This document shows, one piece after another, positions 53,743 to 62,570 of a DNA stretch of 64,000 bases (its first letter is position 1; each line of letters opens with the position of its first letter). A model generated the notes under the pieces. It searched no databases and was not told where the DNA came from. It saw nothing but the letters and a program-made list of their open reading frames with translations. Both the position numbers and the translations under genes were made by a program. Source of the stretch: Phycisphaerae bacterium (GTDB lineage Bacteria; Chloroflexota; Anaerolineae; 4572-78; J111); NCBI GenBank assembly GCA_028285035.1, contig JANQQF010000135.1:1-64000 (forward strand). Reading direction: 5' to 3'.

Positions 53743-54306
53743 ATGATTGAGGTGAATTCATTGCGTAAAGGAACCACCTTTATGCACGATAATGAAATTT
53801 TGAAGGTTGTTGATTACTCACACAACAAAACAGCGCGGGGCAGTGCAACTATTCGAGTAAAAGTACGTAATCTACGTAGTGGCTCACTTTTTGAGCGAAC
53901 GTTCAATGGGGGCGAGCGTGTGGAGGATATCAGCCTGGATCATGCCCAGGCCGAATACCTATACACGGATGGGGAATTTTATTACTTTATGGATCAAGAA
54001 ACCTACGAGCAACCAGCTATTGAGCAGGATCGTTTAGAAGAGATCATTCCCTACCTGACTGAAAATATGAAGGTGAAAATCTCGAGTTACCAAACCGAAA
54101 TTCTTGATATTGAGATTCCGATTACAGTTGAACTTGAGGTTACAGAGGCCGAGCCTGGTTTTGCTGGTGATACTGCACAAGGGGCCACAAAACAGGTGAC
54201 TGTCTCGACCGGGTTGGAAGTACAAACCCCTTTGTTTGTAAATATTGGCGATGTCATTCGCATCGATACCCGTACCGGGGCATACATCACCCGAGTGAAA
54301 GACTAA
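53743..54306 (+). CDS. efp: Elongation factor P, Arg-type tip
   Basis: A 187-aa translation factor that relieves stalling at polyproline. The three-domain layout and NIGDVIRIDTRTGAYITR ending are typical. The tip of the N-terminal loop reads HNKTARGSA, with Arg at position 32 where many bacteria have a modified Lys. The ATG at 53743 has GGAGG upstream. It follows dinG by 114 nt. Whether this Arg is rhamnosylated or used unmodified is unknown; no earP is seen here. Confidence 0.95.
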   Translation: MIEVNSLRKGTTFMHDNEILKVVDYSHNKTARGSATIRVKVRNLRSGSLFERTFNGGERVEDISLDHAQAEYLYTDGEFYYFMDQETYEQPAIEQDRLEEIIPYLTENMKVKISSYQTEILDIEIPITVELEVTEAEPGFAGDTAQGATKQVTVSTGLEVQTPLFVNIGDVIRIDTRTGAYITRVKD

Positions 54307-54368
54307 GTGGATTTACGATAGATCGTGGCTCTGTTTAAACTTATTATCTTGGGGGATAAAGCATAGTT

Positions 54369-54401
54369 GTTTATAGAGTTTGTGGAGTTAACTCTATAAA
54401 C
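54369..54401. promoter_or_regulatory. 12-bp hairpin just upstream of a start codon
   Basis: Arms gtttatagagtt (54369-54380) and aactctataaac (54390-54401) are perfect, with a 9-nt loop. It ends three nt before the ATG at 54405. It may be an efp terminator without T-run, or control translation of the next gene. Confidence 0.55.
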
Positions 54402-54404
54402 CCT

Positions 54405-54779
54405 ATGAACGCTACAGCGCAGGAACAACAGATGAAGACACCCGCAGGTAAAGAATGTAAATTTTATTATGGCGATTTTCATCGAGGGCGAAATGTGCAA
54501 GCCTGTCGGTTGATTGAGTCTAATCCCGACTCACTTCCTTGGCAGGAAAAATTGTGCTTCGAATGTCCTGTGCCTGAGATATTACAGGCCAATGCCTCAG
54601 ATACACTGAAATTGACTGGAACAGTTGTTAAAAGGTTTTTTGGTTTTAGACAAGCAATTGAGGTTGAAGGCTGGTGTAGTGTCTGCTTTAGTGACGTGCC
54701 CAACCCAAGAATAGGCTGCCAGAATGATCATAGTGGACGTGGACCCTCTATTTTTGATTTGGCAGAGGGGCCAGAATAA
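54405..54779 (+). CDS. Small Cys-rich protein, unknown
   Basis: A 124-aa protein with eight Cys, in short pairs CKFYYGDF, ACRLIES, CFECPVP, CSVCFSDVP and GCQNDHSGRG, which suggests one or two zinc sites. There is no signal peptide or membrane segment. The ATG at 54432 with AGGA 7 nt upstream is an alternative start of 115 aa that escapes the hairpin. It follows efp by about 100 nt. Function unknown. Confidence 0.68.
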   Translation: MNATAQEQQMKTPAGKECKFYYGDFHRGRNVQACRLIESNPDSLPWQEKLCFECPVPEILQANASDTLKLTGTVVKRFFGFRQAIEVEGWCSVCFSDVPNPRIGCQNDHSGRGPSIFDLAEGPE

Positions 54780-54842
54780 ACTTACTGAACTGGCTACATG
54801 ATTTTGTAAGTATGTTACAATGTATTGTGTACTAAATGACCT

Positions 54843-54879
54843 AAAATGGTCTTCAAATCTTTGTTTGAAGGCCATTTTT
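54843..54879 (+). terminator. Intrinsic terminator
   Basis: A stem aaaatggtcttcaaa / tttgaaggccattttt (one G-U), loop of 6 nt and a T-run; 64 nt past the stop of the Cys-rich gene. Confidence 0.75.
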
Positions 54880-54920
54880 GAATTTTGACCTGATTTTTTA
54901 GCAAGCGATAGGAGGATCTA

Positions 54921-55712
54921 ATGACCCAGACGTTGGATACTGAAAATCTAAAGGAACTTTTTTTATATCCCTTTAACGATGAAGATTGGCAGAATAAATT
55001 TTTGATCGGCAGCTTGGTGGTTCTAGCCAGCATTATTATTCCTATCATTCCCTTGATCATTTTTTATGGATATGATGCCCAAATTAAACGTCGGGTTGTT
55101 TCAGGGGATGGTAAACCGAGCCTGCCTGAATGGAAAGATTGGGGACAGCTTTTGGTTGACGGTTTAAAGCCATTTGGGGTGGTCGTTCTTTTGAATATCC
55201 CTCTAATCCTCACAATTGTTTTCCCAATGATGCTTTTTTTAATTCCCTCTATAGTGTTACCTGCTACGGGGCAAAATTCGGAAACCATATCCGCTGGCCT
55301 GCCCATCGTAATGATGGTTGGATTTTTTGCCTGTTTCTCAATTGGGATGATCTTAGCCCTACTGGCCGGAGCAATTACCCCAATGATTACGACCCACGTA
55401 ACTATCACAGATGATTTCGGTGCAGCCTTTCGAGTCAGAGAATGGTGGGCAATTTTACAGGCAAATTTTGCTGGTTATGCTGTTGCCTGTGCAATTTTTG
55501 TGGTTGGAATCTTTCTAATTTCAGCGATCTATCAAATTTTGTATTTTACCGTGATTGGTTGTTGTTTGATGCCTGTTCTCATTCCGGTATTTAGTTTGTA
55601 CACCACAATGATTGGTAGTTTGCTTTTTTCGCAAGCCTATAAAGATGGATTGATGAACTTGGCAGGCACCGCCGATAATGCCGAGTTGACATCTAGCCCG
55701 CCATCCAGATAA
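54921..55712 (+). CDS. DUF4013-like membrane protein
   Basis: A 263-aa integral membrane protein with about five hydrophobic segments (roughly 27-48, 80-105, 115-140, 175-205, 210-240) and a FLIGSLVVLA start typical of DUF4013. Function unknown. AGGAGG is 6 nt before the ATG. It is 32 nt before a response regulator on the same strand and might be part of its output. Confidence 0.85.
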   Translation: MTQTLDTENLKELFLYPFNDEDWQNKFLIGSLVVLASIIIPIIPLIIFYGYDAQIKRRVVSGDGKPSLPEWKDWGQLLVDGLKPFGVVVLLNIPLILTIVFPMMLFLIPSIVLPATGQNSETISAGLPIVMMVGFFACFSIGMILALLAGAITPMITTHVTITDDFGAAFRVREWWAILQANFAGYAVACAIFVVGIFLISAIYQILYFTVIGCCLMPVLIPVFSLYTTMIGSLLFSQAYKDGLMNLAGTADNAELTSSPPSR

Positions 55713-55744
55713 TATAGACATAACCTGTTAGGAAGTGAATCGGT

Positions 55745-56461
55745 ATGGCCACAAATGACTCATATTTAATTTTAATTGTTGATGATGAAGCTCGCATGCG
55801 GCGCTTTATGCAGATGAACCTGGACTTGGAAGGGTATCGGGTGGTTGAGGCTGACAACGGCTTGGAGGCAATTGAGCGGGTGCGGGATGATCTGCCTGAT
55901 TTAGTGCTGCTCGATGTGATGATGCCCGAATTGGACGGTTTTGAAGCGTTGCGCATTATTCGGGAAACGTCGACTGTCCCTGTGATTATGCTAACAGTGA
56001 AGGATGATGAAGAGGACAAAATCAAAGGGTTGGAATTGGGGGCCGATGATTATGTGACCAAACCGTTTAGCCCCCGTGAGCTGGCCAGTCGAATCAAGGC
56101 TGTCATTCGTCGCACCGAAATGGATGCCTCATCCTCATCGGCCAGTAAATCTTTGATTGCCATCGATGACCGTCTCGAAGTCGATTTCAATCGTCGGCAG
56201 GTCTTCGTGGATGGCGAAGAAGTCAAACTCCGGCCCACGGAATATCGTCTACTCTATCATTTGGTGCAAAATGCAGGCTACACCTTGACCCACGAGATGA
56301 TTTTGTCGAAAGTATGGGGCTATGAATACCGTGATGAGAGCCAATACGTTCGTCTCTACATTACCTATCTTCGCCAGAAAATTGAGGCCGACCCCAGTAA
56401 TCCAAAATATATTTTGACCGAACGTGGGGTTGGATATCGATTTGTTGATTTTAAGAATTAG
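55745..56461 (+). CDS. OmpR/PhoB-type response regulator
   Basis: A 238-aa two-domain regulator. The receiver has DDE at 13-15, the phospho-Asp D57 and the K in VTKPF; the C-terminal winged helix ([36 protein letters not shown] and GVGYRFV) binds DNA. No kinase is adjacent, so it is an orphan here. It is 32 nt after the DUF4013 gene. Confidence 0.93.
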   Translation: MATNDSYLILIVDDEARMRRFMQMNLDLEGYRVVEADNGLEAIERVRDDLPDLVLLDVMMPELDGFEALRIIRETSTVPVIMLTVKDDEEDKIKGLELGADDYVTKPFSPRELASRIKAVIRRTEMDASSSSASKSLIAIDDRLEVDFNRRQVFVDGEEVKLRPTEYRLLYHLVQNAGYTLTHEMILSKVWGYEYRDESQYVRLYITYLRQKIEADPSNPKYILTERGVGYRFVDFKN

Positions 56462-56688
56462 TGGTTGATGGAAAAAGAGGATAAATTAGAAATGTTGTGT
56501 AATTAGCTTGTTTTTTGAAGTTTGACTAATTAATCGACATATAGCCCTCCCAAAGGGAGGCGAACTGGCCCCTTCTCCCTTTGGGAGAGGATTGGGGTGA
56601 GGGCAAATCTCCAATTTAACTATATGTCAGTTATTTTGTTGACCCTCAATTAACAGGCTTTTTTCTTAGCCGCAGATTTAAATCTGCG
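56462..56688. repeat. Intergenic palindromic element (56536-56628)
   Basis: Outer arms gacatatag (56536-56544) and ctatatgtc (56620-56628); inner gccctcccaaagggag and ctcccttTgggagagg also pair. It resembles the 'ccctctcccaaagggagagg ... ggggtgagggc' family of dispersed repeats. It separates the convergent response regulator and hisC. Confidence 0.6.
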
Positions 56689-57810
56689 CTATGCAATTCC
56701 CCGCAATGCCTCAGCTACTCGCACCATTTGAGGGGCGGTACCGATGCTAAACCGTAGATGGTCCGTCAGACCAGTCGAGCTGTAATAACGCACCAGAACA
56801 CCCTCATCCGCCAATCGCTGCTTGATATCAGCGGCGTCATAGCCTTCTACACGACACAAAATGAAGTTAGTGTGGCTTGGATAAGGGTGGAGCCAAGGGA
56901 TGTCTTCTAACACCTCGAAAAATTGATCCCGTTCCTCAACCAACTTTGTTACGTTATTTAAAAGCCAATCACGGTCTTCCAAGGAAACTTGGGCCGCCAA
57001 TTGCCCTGCCAGATTCACATTGTACGGCTGCTTGATTTTCCACAACTGCTCCATAATTGGCAACGGAAACGCGCCATAACCGACACGTAGCCCCGCTAAT
57101 CCGGCCCACTTGCTGAAGGTGCGTAAGACCACCAAATTGGGGTAACTCTTCACCCACTGAATACGACTTTCGCCACCAAATTCAATGTAAGCTTCATCCA
57201 GAATAATGATGACCGGTAGACGTAAAAGCCGCTCTAGCTCCGCATCACTCAAAACGCCACCACTTGGATTGTTGGGTGAGGTAACAAACAAGAGCTTGAT
57301 TGGCCCGATCTCGCCAATGAGCGGGTGAACTGAAGGACGATTAAAGATCGCCTCAATCCCTTCAATATCGATTGCAAAGTCGGCGAGACGAGGCACGTTG
57401 ATGAGTTGACCTTCATTGACATCAGAGTCAAAGGCATACATGCCGAAGGTTGGCGGACAGTTGATAATCGCATCGCCGGGTGAGATAAAGAGGCGCATCA
57501 CCAAGTCAATCAGCTCATCTGCCCCGTGCCCCGCCATCAGATATTCAGCCTCGAGACCTGTGTAGTCAGCCAAGGCACCGCGGAGGATTCGACTTTCAGG
57601 ATCAGGGTAAATGTGTAAATAGGGGGCTTCCGCCAGAACTTCGGCCACACGGGGTGATGGCCCATACGGATTTTCATTGGCATCAATTTTGACGATATCA
57701 GCCGCTGGTCGACCGAGTTGCTCAGAAAGCACCTCGAATGGAACAATAGGTTTGTAAGGTTTTAAGGTTGTAATGTTGGGGCGAAATAAACGATTTAGAT
57801 CAATACTCAT
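56689..57810 (-). CDS. hisC: Histidinol-phosphate aminotransferase
   Basis: A 373-aa PLP enzyme of histidine synthesis (imidazole acetol-phosphate to histidinol phosphate). DANENPYGPSP near the start, TSPNNPSGG, LDEAYIEF and the PLP-lysine segment FSKWAGLAGLRVGYG are clear. The ATG at 57810 is used; its first 11 bases overlap the GNAT fragment. It is last in hisG-hisD-fragment-hisC. Confidence 0.93.
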   Translation of the reverse strand: MSIDLNRLFRPNITTLKPYKPIVPFEVLSEQLGRPAADIVKIDANENPYGPSPRVAEVLAEAPYLHIYPDPESRILRGALADYTGLEAEYLMAGHGADELIDLVMRLFISPGDAIINCPPTFGMYAFDSDVNEGQLINVPRLADFAIDIEGIEAIFNRPSVHPLIGEIGPIKLLFVTSPNNPSGGVLSDAELERLLRLPVIIILDEAYIEFGGESRIQWVKSYPNLVVLRTFSKWAGLAGLRVGYGAFPLPIMEQLWKIKQPYNVNLAGQLAAQVSLEDRDWLLNNVTKLVEERDQFFEVLEDIPWLHPYPSHTNFILCRVEGYDAADIKQRLADEGVLVRYYSSTGLTDHLRFSIGTAPQMVRVAEALRGIA

Positions 57811-58126
57811 TTGATGGTGGGGAGAAGCGTTCATCCCGGAAGGGACTCTGCTGGGCCTCCTTAAAGTAAGTTTCCTCAACCCAGGTGAAATAACCACCAT
57901 AGTCGAGGCTGAATCCGCGACAAACAATCATATAGCCGATTAACTGGTCTGTTTCATCAAGAATAAGCTGCGCTTCACCGGCCAGTGGATCACGCAACAG
58001 CGTTTTCATTGCTGTTTCCGTTTTGATCCACTCCTCATCGCTTGAGTCAATCGGTTGGCCATGGGCTTGGCGCATAAGGGCTAACAGAGTAGGTTCATCT
58101 TTGCTGATCGCTTGTCGAATTTTCAT
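57800..58126 (-). CDS. Truncated GNAT acetyltransferase-like protein
   Basis: A 108-aa frame with the N-terminal part of a GNAT fold (IRQAISKDEPTLLALMRQAH, GEAQLILDETDQLIGYMIVCRGF and DYGGYFTWVEETYF). The acetyl-CoA loop (Q/RxxGxG/A) that should follow is missing; the frame ends about 15 residues after the point where a GNAT would enter motif A. It may be a remnant that survives as a translational bridge between hisD and hisC, or a small functional protein. GGAG is 10 nt upstream. Confidence 0.55.
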   Translation of the reverse strand: MKIRQAISKDEPTLLALMRQAHGQPIDSSDEEWIKTETAMKTLLRDPLAGEAQLILDETDQLIGYMIVCRGFSLDYGGYFTWVEETYFKEAQQSPFRDERFSPPSNEY

Positions 58127-58168
58127 TTCGGTCGGTCTCCTCAATAGCCCGTGAGTCGCCTAGTTGGG

Positions 58169-59509
58169 CTATTTGATAGCACGTTTTCTGACCGCTGCAG
58201 CGTGAGCATCGAAACCTTCTGCCTCAGCTAGCCGAGCCGCTGGGGGCGCAATCCGCTGAGCATCTTCGGCGTCCATTCCAAAAATGCTGATCACCTTGGT
58301 AAAGTCTCGAACATTAAGCGGGCTAGCAAAGCGGGCGGTGCCCATTGTGGGCATGACGTGAGTTGGGCCAGCTGTGTAATCACCAAGGACTTCATAGGCA
58401 TGTTCACCGAGGAATATGCCACCAGCGTGCTTGATTTTTCCGGTTAATTGCCACGGATTTTCAACGTGCAAACATAAATGCTCAGGGGCGTACAAGTTAC
58501 TTAATTCTACGGCTTCATCTAAGTTCTGGCAAACAATTGCCCCGCCCTGATTCTGTAGACTTTCGACAATAATTTCTGCGCGGCTTAGGGTCTCAATCTG
58601 TTGGCTAATTTCCGCTTGCACTGCTTCAGCGAGCGCCTGATTGGGGGTAACCAGAATTGCCGCAGACAACGTGTCGTGCTCTGCCTGGGCGAGCAAATCG
58701 GCCGCCACCAAGGTGGGATTGGCCCCTTTCTCCGCAATGACCAAAGTTTCGGTGGGGCCGGGTAGCCCGTCAATATCAACCAACCCATAAACCTGTCGTT
58801 TGGCCAAGGTGACAAAAATATTGCCTGGTCCGACAATTTTGTCGACTTTCGGTAACGAAGCGGTGCCAAATGCCATTGCACCGATCGCTTGCGCGCCACC
58901 AAGGCGATACACTGTGTCTACCTGAGCTATCTTGGCGGCGGCAAGCAAAATTGGGGCGACCTCGGTTTGACGTCCGCTGGGTGTAGTGACAATCACCTGT
59001 TCAACACCGGCCACCCGAGCCGTCACCGCGCACATGAGGAGCGTGCTGGGATACAACGCCGTACCACCTGGGGCGTATACCCCCACCCGTTCCAACGGAC
59101 GAATCATTTGGCCCAGAGCGCTGCCGCTTTCCTGCCAATCGATCCAACTTTGCGCCGGCTGTTTTTGGTGGAACGCCCGAATGCGATCTGCGGCGACGTG
59201 TAAGGCGTCCCGTAAATCGGGTTCAATTTGTTCATAAGCGGCCTCAATAGCCGACGGTTCAACCGCGAATTCCTCTAAGCGGACACCATCAATTTTTTCG
59301 GTCCAATCTCGAATTGCCTCGTCTCCATCCTGACGAACATCCGCCAGAATTCGTTGCACGGCTGCTTCAGGCGTAAGGGCTTCACCAAAGACACGCTCAA
59401 TCCCAGCCGCTAATGTGGGCGTGACCGAAACCTCACCAACGGGAGATCGGTGCAAAATCGTTTTCCGGGCTTGATCTGGGGTGTATAGTTGAAATAGTTC
59501 AGATGTCAT
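58169..59509 (-). CDS. hisD: Histidinol dehydrogenase
   Basis: A 446-aa zinc enzyme performing the last two steps of histidine synthesis. GPGNIFVTLAKRQVYG, DLLAQAEHDTLSAA with catalytic residues, GAYT-type DYTAGPTHVMPTMGTAR and C-terminal zinc ligand region are present. Its ATG (59509) is one base from the hisG stop, showing tight coupling. Confidence 0.95.
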   Translation of the reverse strand: MTSELFQLYTPDQARKTILHRSPVGEVSVTPTLAAGIERVFGEALTPEAAVQRILADVRQDGDEAIRDWTEKIDGVRLEEFAVEPSAIEAAYEQIEPDLRDALHVAADRIRAFHQKQPAQSWIDWQESGSALGQMIRPLERVGVYAPGGTALYPSTLLMCAVTARVAGVEQVIVTTPSGRQTEVAPILLAAAKIAQVDTVYRLGGAQAIGAMAFGTASLPKVDKIVGPGNIFVTLAKRQVYGLVDIDGLPGPTETLVIAEKGANPTLVAADLLAQAEHDTLSAAILVTPNQALAEAVQAEISQQIETLSRAEIIVESLQNQGGAIVCQNLDEAVELSNLYAPEHLCLHVENPWQLTGKIKHAGGIFLGEHAYEVLGDYTAGPTHVMPTMGTARFASPLNVRDFTKVISIFGMDAEDAQRIAPPAARLAEAEGFDAHAAAVRKRAIK

Positions 59510-59510
59510 G

Positions 59511-60557
59511 TTATCCTTCGACTCCTAAGTTGTTCAATAACTTGCGCCAGCGGGGCGGCTCTTCTTCAAAGATGTAGGTGATGGGGAGAACGAGGACACC
59601 GCTGCCCCCAATAGCCCGGAGTTGCTCGATAGTGGGGCGTAGACCATCTTTGCGGACGACAATACCGATCGCGAACCAGTTAGTCTCGCTTTCCTCACGG
59701 AGATAAACCGAGCTGATGGTTGGCCCCTGCAACCCACCGAGATTGGATTGATTGAAGATTTTATCAGCGACTGCCTTAGCCGAATCACCTCGGATATTGG
59801 CAATGACGTTGTAATGATCCTGTGCCCGTAAGTAGGCTTCAAAACGCTCAAGCATTTCACGAGCGATTTCGAGGGTGCCAGGACGTTTGATGAGTGAATT
59901 GCGATTGCCGATGAACACGCCTTGGCTTTCAACCAATCGCCCCCCATCGATTTCCTTTAACCGATTTTCACGAAGGGTGACGCCACTGCTCACCAAGTCC
60001 ACAATGATGTCTGCTGTGCCCATCTGTGGTCCGGCTTCCAAGGCCCCATCGGCATACAAAATGCGATAAGGTTTGATGTTATGCTGCTCCAAGAATTTTT
60101 CAGTGAGGCGGCGGTACTTACTAACGACCCGAAGTGGGCGCTCATCATCGCGACTGGCCACAAAATTGGCTAAATCAGCCACACTATTGACCTCATTCCA
60201 ATGCTCTGGCACACCAAGCGATAAACGACAATATCCAAAACCAAGAGCCTCATGAATGATGACCACATCATCGGCTTCCCCTTGATATTCCACCACATTG
60301 TCATAGCCGATAATCCCTAAATCGACGTCCCCGTCGCGTACTTTACGGACAACATCTGCATTTCGTTGAAACCAGATTTCGAGATTTGGCATTTCAGAAA
60401 TTCGGGCGATATATTGCCGAGGATTGACTTTATTGACGGACAAACCACAATTCGCTAGTAGAGCGCGAGTATCTTCTTCCATGCGTCCCTTGCTGGGCAA
60501 GGCAAGCCGGACTTCTTCACGATTTTGACTGTTATTAAAAAAGTAAGGATACGACAT
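59511..60557 (-). CDS. hisG: ATP phosphoribosyltransferase
   Basis: A 348-aa enzyme of the first committed step of histidine synthesis. LPSKGRMEEDTRALL near residue 20, DLGIIGYDNV, DIIVDLVSSGVTLREN and a C-terminal regulatory domain (VRKDGLRPTIEQLRAIGGSGV) identify a long-form HisG without need of HisZ. It is somewhat longer than the usual ~290-300. The ATG at 60557 is used; an upstream extension to 60623 is not supported. It heads the his operon. Confidence 0.93.
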   Translation of the reverse strand: MSYPYFFNNSQNREEVRLALPSKGRMEEDTRALLANCGLSVNKVNPRQYIARISEMPNLEIWFQRNADVVRKVRDGDVDLGIIGYDNVVEYQGEADDVVIIHEALGFGYCRLSLGVPEHWNEVNSVADLANFVASRDDERPLRVVSKYRRLTEKFLEQHNIKPYRILYADGALEAGPQMGTADIIVDLVSSGVTLRENRLKEIDGGRLVESQGVFIGNRNSLIKRPGTLEIAREMLERFEAYLRAQDHYNVIANIRGDSAKAVADKIFNQSNLGGLQGPTISSVYLREESETNWFAIGIVVRKDGLRPTIEQLRAIGGSGVLVLPITYIFEEEPPRWRKLLNNLGVEG

Positions 60558-60666
60558 ATTTTTTGATACTTTCCTTGAGTTTATGAATGGCTGGATTTTA
60601 CATCCAAGCCTGATCAGGCACAATTATTATGGGGATAGGCACGCTTATTCAGAGAAAATTCGCACC

Positions 60667-60694
60667 TTGACACTAATTCGAGGTATGATATACT
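60667..60694 (+). promoter_or_regulatory. Consensus promoter for the membrane-protein gene
   Basis: TTGACA (60667-60672), 16-nt spacer, TATACT (60689-60694). A start near 60701 leaves a 28-nt leader to the ATG at 60729. Confidence 0.75.
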
Positions 60695-60728
60695 TCTCTA
60701 AATTTTTTGTAGAACCTGAACAAGGCTA

Positions 60729-61169
60729 ATGATTGCTGTGAGTGAACAAAGTCAAGCTGATTTATCTGTACCCAATAAAGATATTCCGACCTCAATTGCT
60801 TTGATTGGGACCTTCCAAATTGGGGTTGCTTTATTTTACCTTATTATTCTCTTCCTGATTGGTACGGCAAACCTACCCTCACTGATGCTCTTGGCCTTTG
60901 CCCTTTTTTATGGCGGGCTTGGAGCTGGATTATGGGCTATCGAGGAGTGGGCGCGTCGTATCAATATAATTATTCATATTGGTGCCATTCCCTTTACTAT
61001 TTTTACACTTCCCTATTATAGCGGGGAACTCAATTGGCAGCCTATTGCGCAAGTTGTAATTTCCTTAACGATTGTTTATTTCTTAACTAGACCAGAAATG
61101 CGTCATAAGTTTCAAACTGTTGTGCCGAAGCAGAAATCCGAAGAATCTCATACGGGCGAACCTCATTAA
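60729..61169 (+). CDS. Four-helix membrane protein
   Basis: A 146-aa membrane protein with four hydrophobic helices (about 22-42, 46-66, 77-95, 105-122) and a charged, Lys-rich tail. The family is not recognised. It diverges from hisG and has its own strong promoter. Confidence 0.72.
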   Translation: MIAVSEQSQADLSVPNKDIPTSIALIGTFQIGVALFYLIILFLIGTANLPSLMLLAFALFYGGLGAGLWAIEEWARRINIIIHIGAIPFTIFTLPYYSGELNWQPIAQVVISLTIVYFLTRPEMRHKFQTVVPKQKSEESHTGEPH

Positions 61170-61269
61170 GAGCAATCAGGAAAAATGGACTATATTCCTA
61201 GTGCTAAGATTATGGGATAATTGTTAAGATGAATTTGAGAGAATTCGCACCTATGTAAGGAGTAAGTTT

Positions 61270-61677
61270 GTGGCACACCGAATAATGATGATCGATGATG
61301 ATGTGGAAATGGTCGCCCTCGGCCGATTGATTCTGGAACGTGAAGGATTTGATGTTCTTTCTGCGCATAGTGGTAAAGATGGCCTGGCAATTTTAGAGCA
61401 GGAAGAAAACATTGGCCTTATTTTGCTCGATATCATGATGTTGGGCATGGACGGCTGGCAGGTTTTGGAACGGATTAAGGGTAATGAAAAGTTGGCTCAT
61501 ATCCCTGTGATTATGCTAACAGCTCGTCATTATCTTGAAGATGAAGGAAAAACCACCGGCTACTCGGCCATGTTTGATGGTTACGTCGTCAAGCCGTTTG
61601 TGGTGAGGGATTTGTTGGGCAAAATTAATCGATTGCTTGAAGAAGGAACGAATGCAACGGCACCTGATGCTGGATAG
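61270..61677 (+). CDS. Single-domain response regulator (CheY-like)
   Basis: A 135-aa receiver domain with IDDD at 8-11, the phospho-Asp D54 and the late K in VVKPF. There is no output domain. The start is GTG with AAGGAG 7 nt upstream. It is 9 bases before a ModE-like regulator; the pair may act together, for example by the receiver binding the HTH protein. No kinase is near. Confidence 0.88.
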   Translation: MAHRIMMIDDDVEMVALGRLILEREGFDVLSAHSGKDGLAILEQEENIGLILLDIMMLGMDGWQVLERIKGNEKLAHIPVIMLTARHYLEDEGKTTGYSAMFDGYVVKPFVVRDLLGKINRLLEEGTNATAPDAG

Positions 61678-61689
61678 ATTGATGGCGTG

Positions 61690-62016
61690 ATGCAAGCGAA
61701 AGCCAATTTCTGGATTGAAAAGGATGGGCAGGTTGTTTTAAGTTCCTGGCGAGTGGCCCTGCTTGAGGCAATTGCCGAAACTGGCTCAATCTCAGCCGCC
61801 GCCGCCCAAATGGATGTGTCCTATCGACGGGCTTGGGAGAAAATCCAGGAAAGCGAAGATCGTTTGGGTCAGAAATTAGTAGAAACTCAGACAGGGGGCG
61901 CCGGCGGTGGCGGTTCGCAGCTAACGCCAGCCGCTAAGGATTATGTCGCTCGCTTTCAAGCATTTACGGCAGGCTTGAACGCTACAATCGAAGAACGATT
62001 TGAAGAAATTTTTTGA
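61690..62016 (+). CDS. ModE N-terminal-type winged-HTH regulator
   Basis: A 108-aa single winged helix similar to the DNA-binding domain of ModE (SSWRVALLEAIAETGSIS and AWEKIQESEDRLGQKLVE, with a LTPAAKDYV end). The molybdate-binding MOP domains are missing, so it may not sense molybdate. The ATG at 61690 and a GTG at 61687 are both possible. It ends 20 nt before a terminator. Confidence 0.82.
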   Translation: MQAKANFWIEKDGQVVLSSWRVALLEAIAETGSISAAAAQMDVSYRRAWEKIQESEDRLGQKLVETQTGGAGGGGSQLTPAAKDYVARFQAFTAGLNATIEERFEEIF

Positions 62017-62036
62017 AATTTAATTGAGTTGAATGT

Positions 62037-62070
62037 AAAAAGACCTCTCTTGAAGTGAGAGGTCTTTTTT
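62037..62070 (+). terminator. Intrinsic terminator
   Basis: Stem aaaagacctctc / gagaggtctttt with a ttgaagt loop and T-run, after the ModE-like gene. It also works for the convergent 62079-62420 gene. Confidence 0.82.
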
Positions 62071-62078
62071 GTTTTTTA

Positions 62079-62420
62079 CTACGAGGGTTTTGCAATTTCT
62101 TGGACTAATCCGAGTCCCCAACAGGTTGGCGTGTATTGTCCCCCTTGAGTCCACTTGCTAAGTAACGCGTTAAAATCCTCTTGGGTGATTTCGATGAGGT
62201 CATGATTGTTTAGGGATTGAATGAAATTTGTGGCTTCGCCCTCAATATTGTACCAGCCGATTAGGTGGACTCCAGTCGTTTGTTCCAGCTTGGGTTTATA
62301 GTGTTCACCTTTAACTTTGTCGTCTGTAACCTCAACCCAACCAAAAAAGTAAGGTAAGTTATTGATTTTGAGTTCAGTGGGGGCTTTGTAGTACACGATT
62401 TTTGAGAAGTTTGTGGTCAT
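62079..62420 (-). CDS. Hypothetical cytoplasmic protein
   Basis: A 113-aa soluble protein without a recognised domain. It contains a YKAPTELKINNLPYF start and a long polar middle (WVEVTDDKVKGEHYKPK), Trp-rich throughout. No catalytic motif is visible. The ATG at 62420 is used. It is isolated between terminators on the minus strand, which supports it as an own unit. Confidence 0.6.
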   Translation of the reverse strand: MTTNFSKIVYYKAPTELKINNLPYFFGWVEVTDDKVKGEHYKPKLEQTTGVHLIGWYNIEGEATNFIQSLNNHDLIEITQEDFNALLSKWTQGGQYTPTCWGLGLVQEIAKPS

Positions 62421-62516
62421 AATGGTTTACCTTTTGTCTAGTTATGGAAGTTGATACCCAAACTATCCCACAATTGTGGGAGCTGTGTCAATAGCCTCAT
62501 TGTCTTTTGATAGATA

Positions 62517-62557
62517 AAAAATTGGAGTCCAAAGTGCAGTTTCGGACTCCAATTTTT
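62517..62557 (-). terminator. Intrinsic terminator after the class III aminotransferase
   Basis: Stem aaaattggagtcc / ggactccaattttt with a 13-nt loop; the A-run gives a T-run on the minus strand, 14 nt past the stop at 62571. Confidence 0.78.
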
Positions 62558-62570
62558 AGTTTTGCTATAT

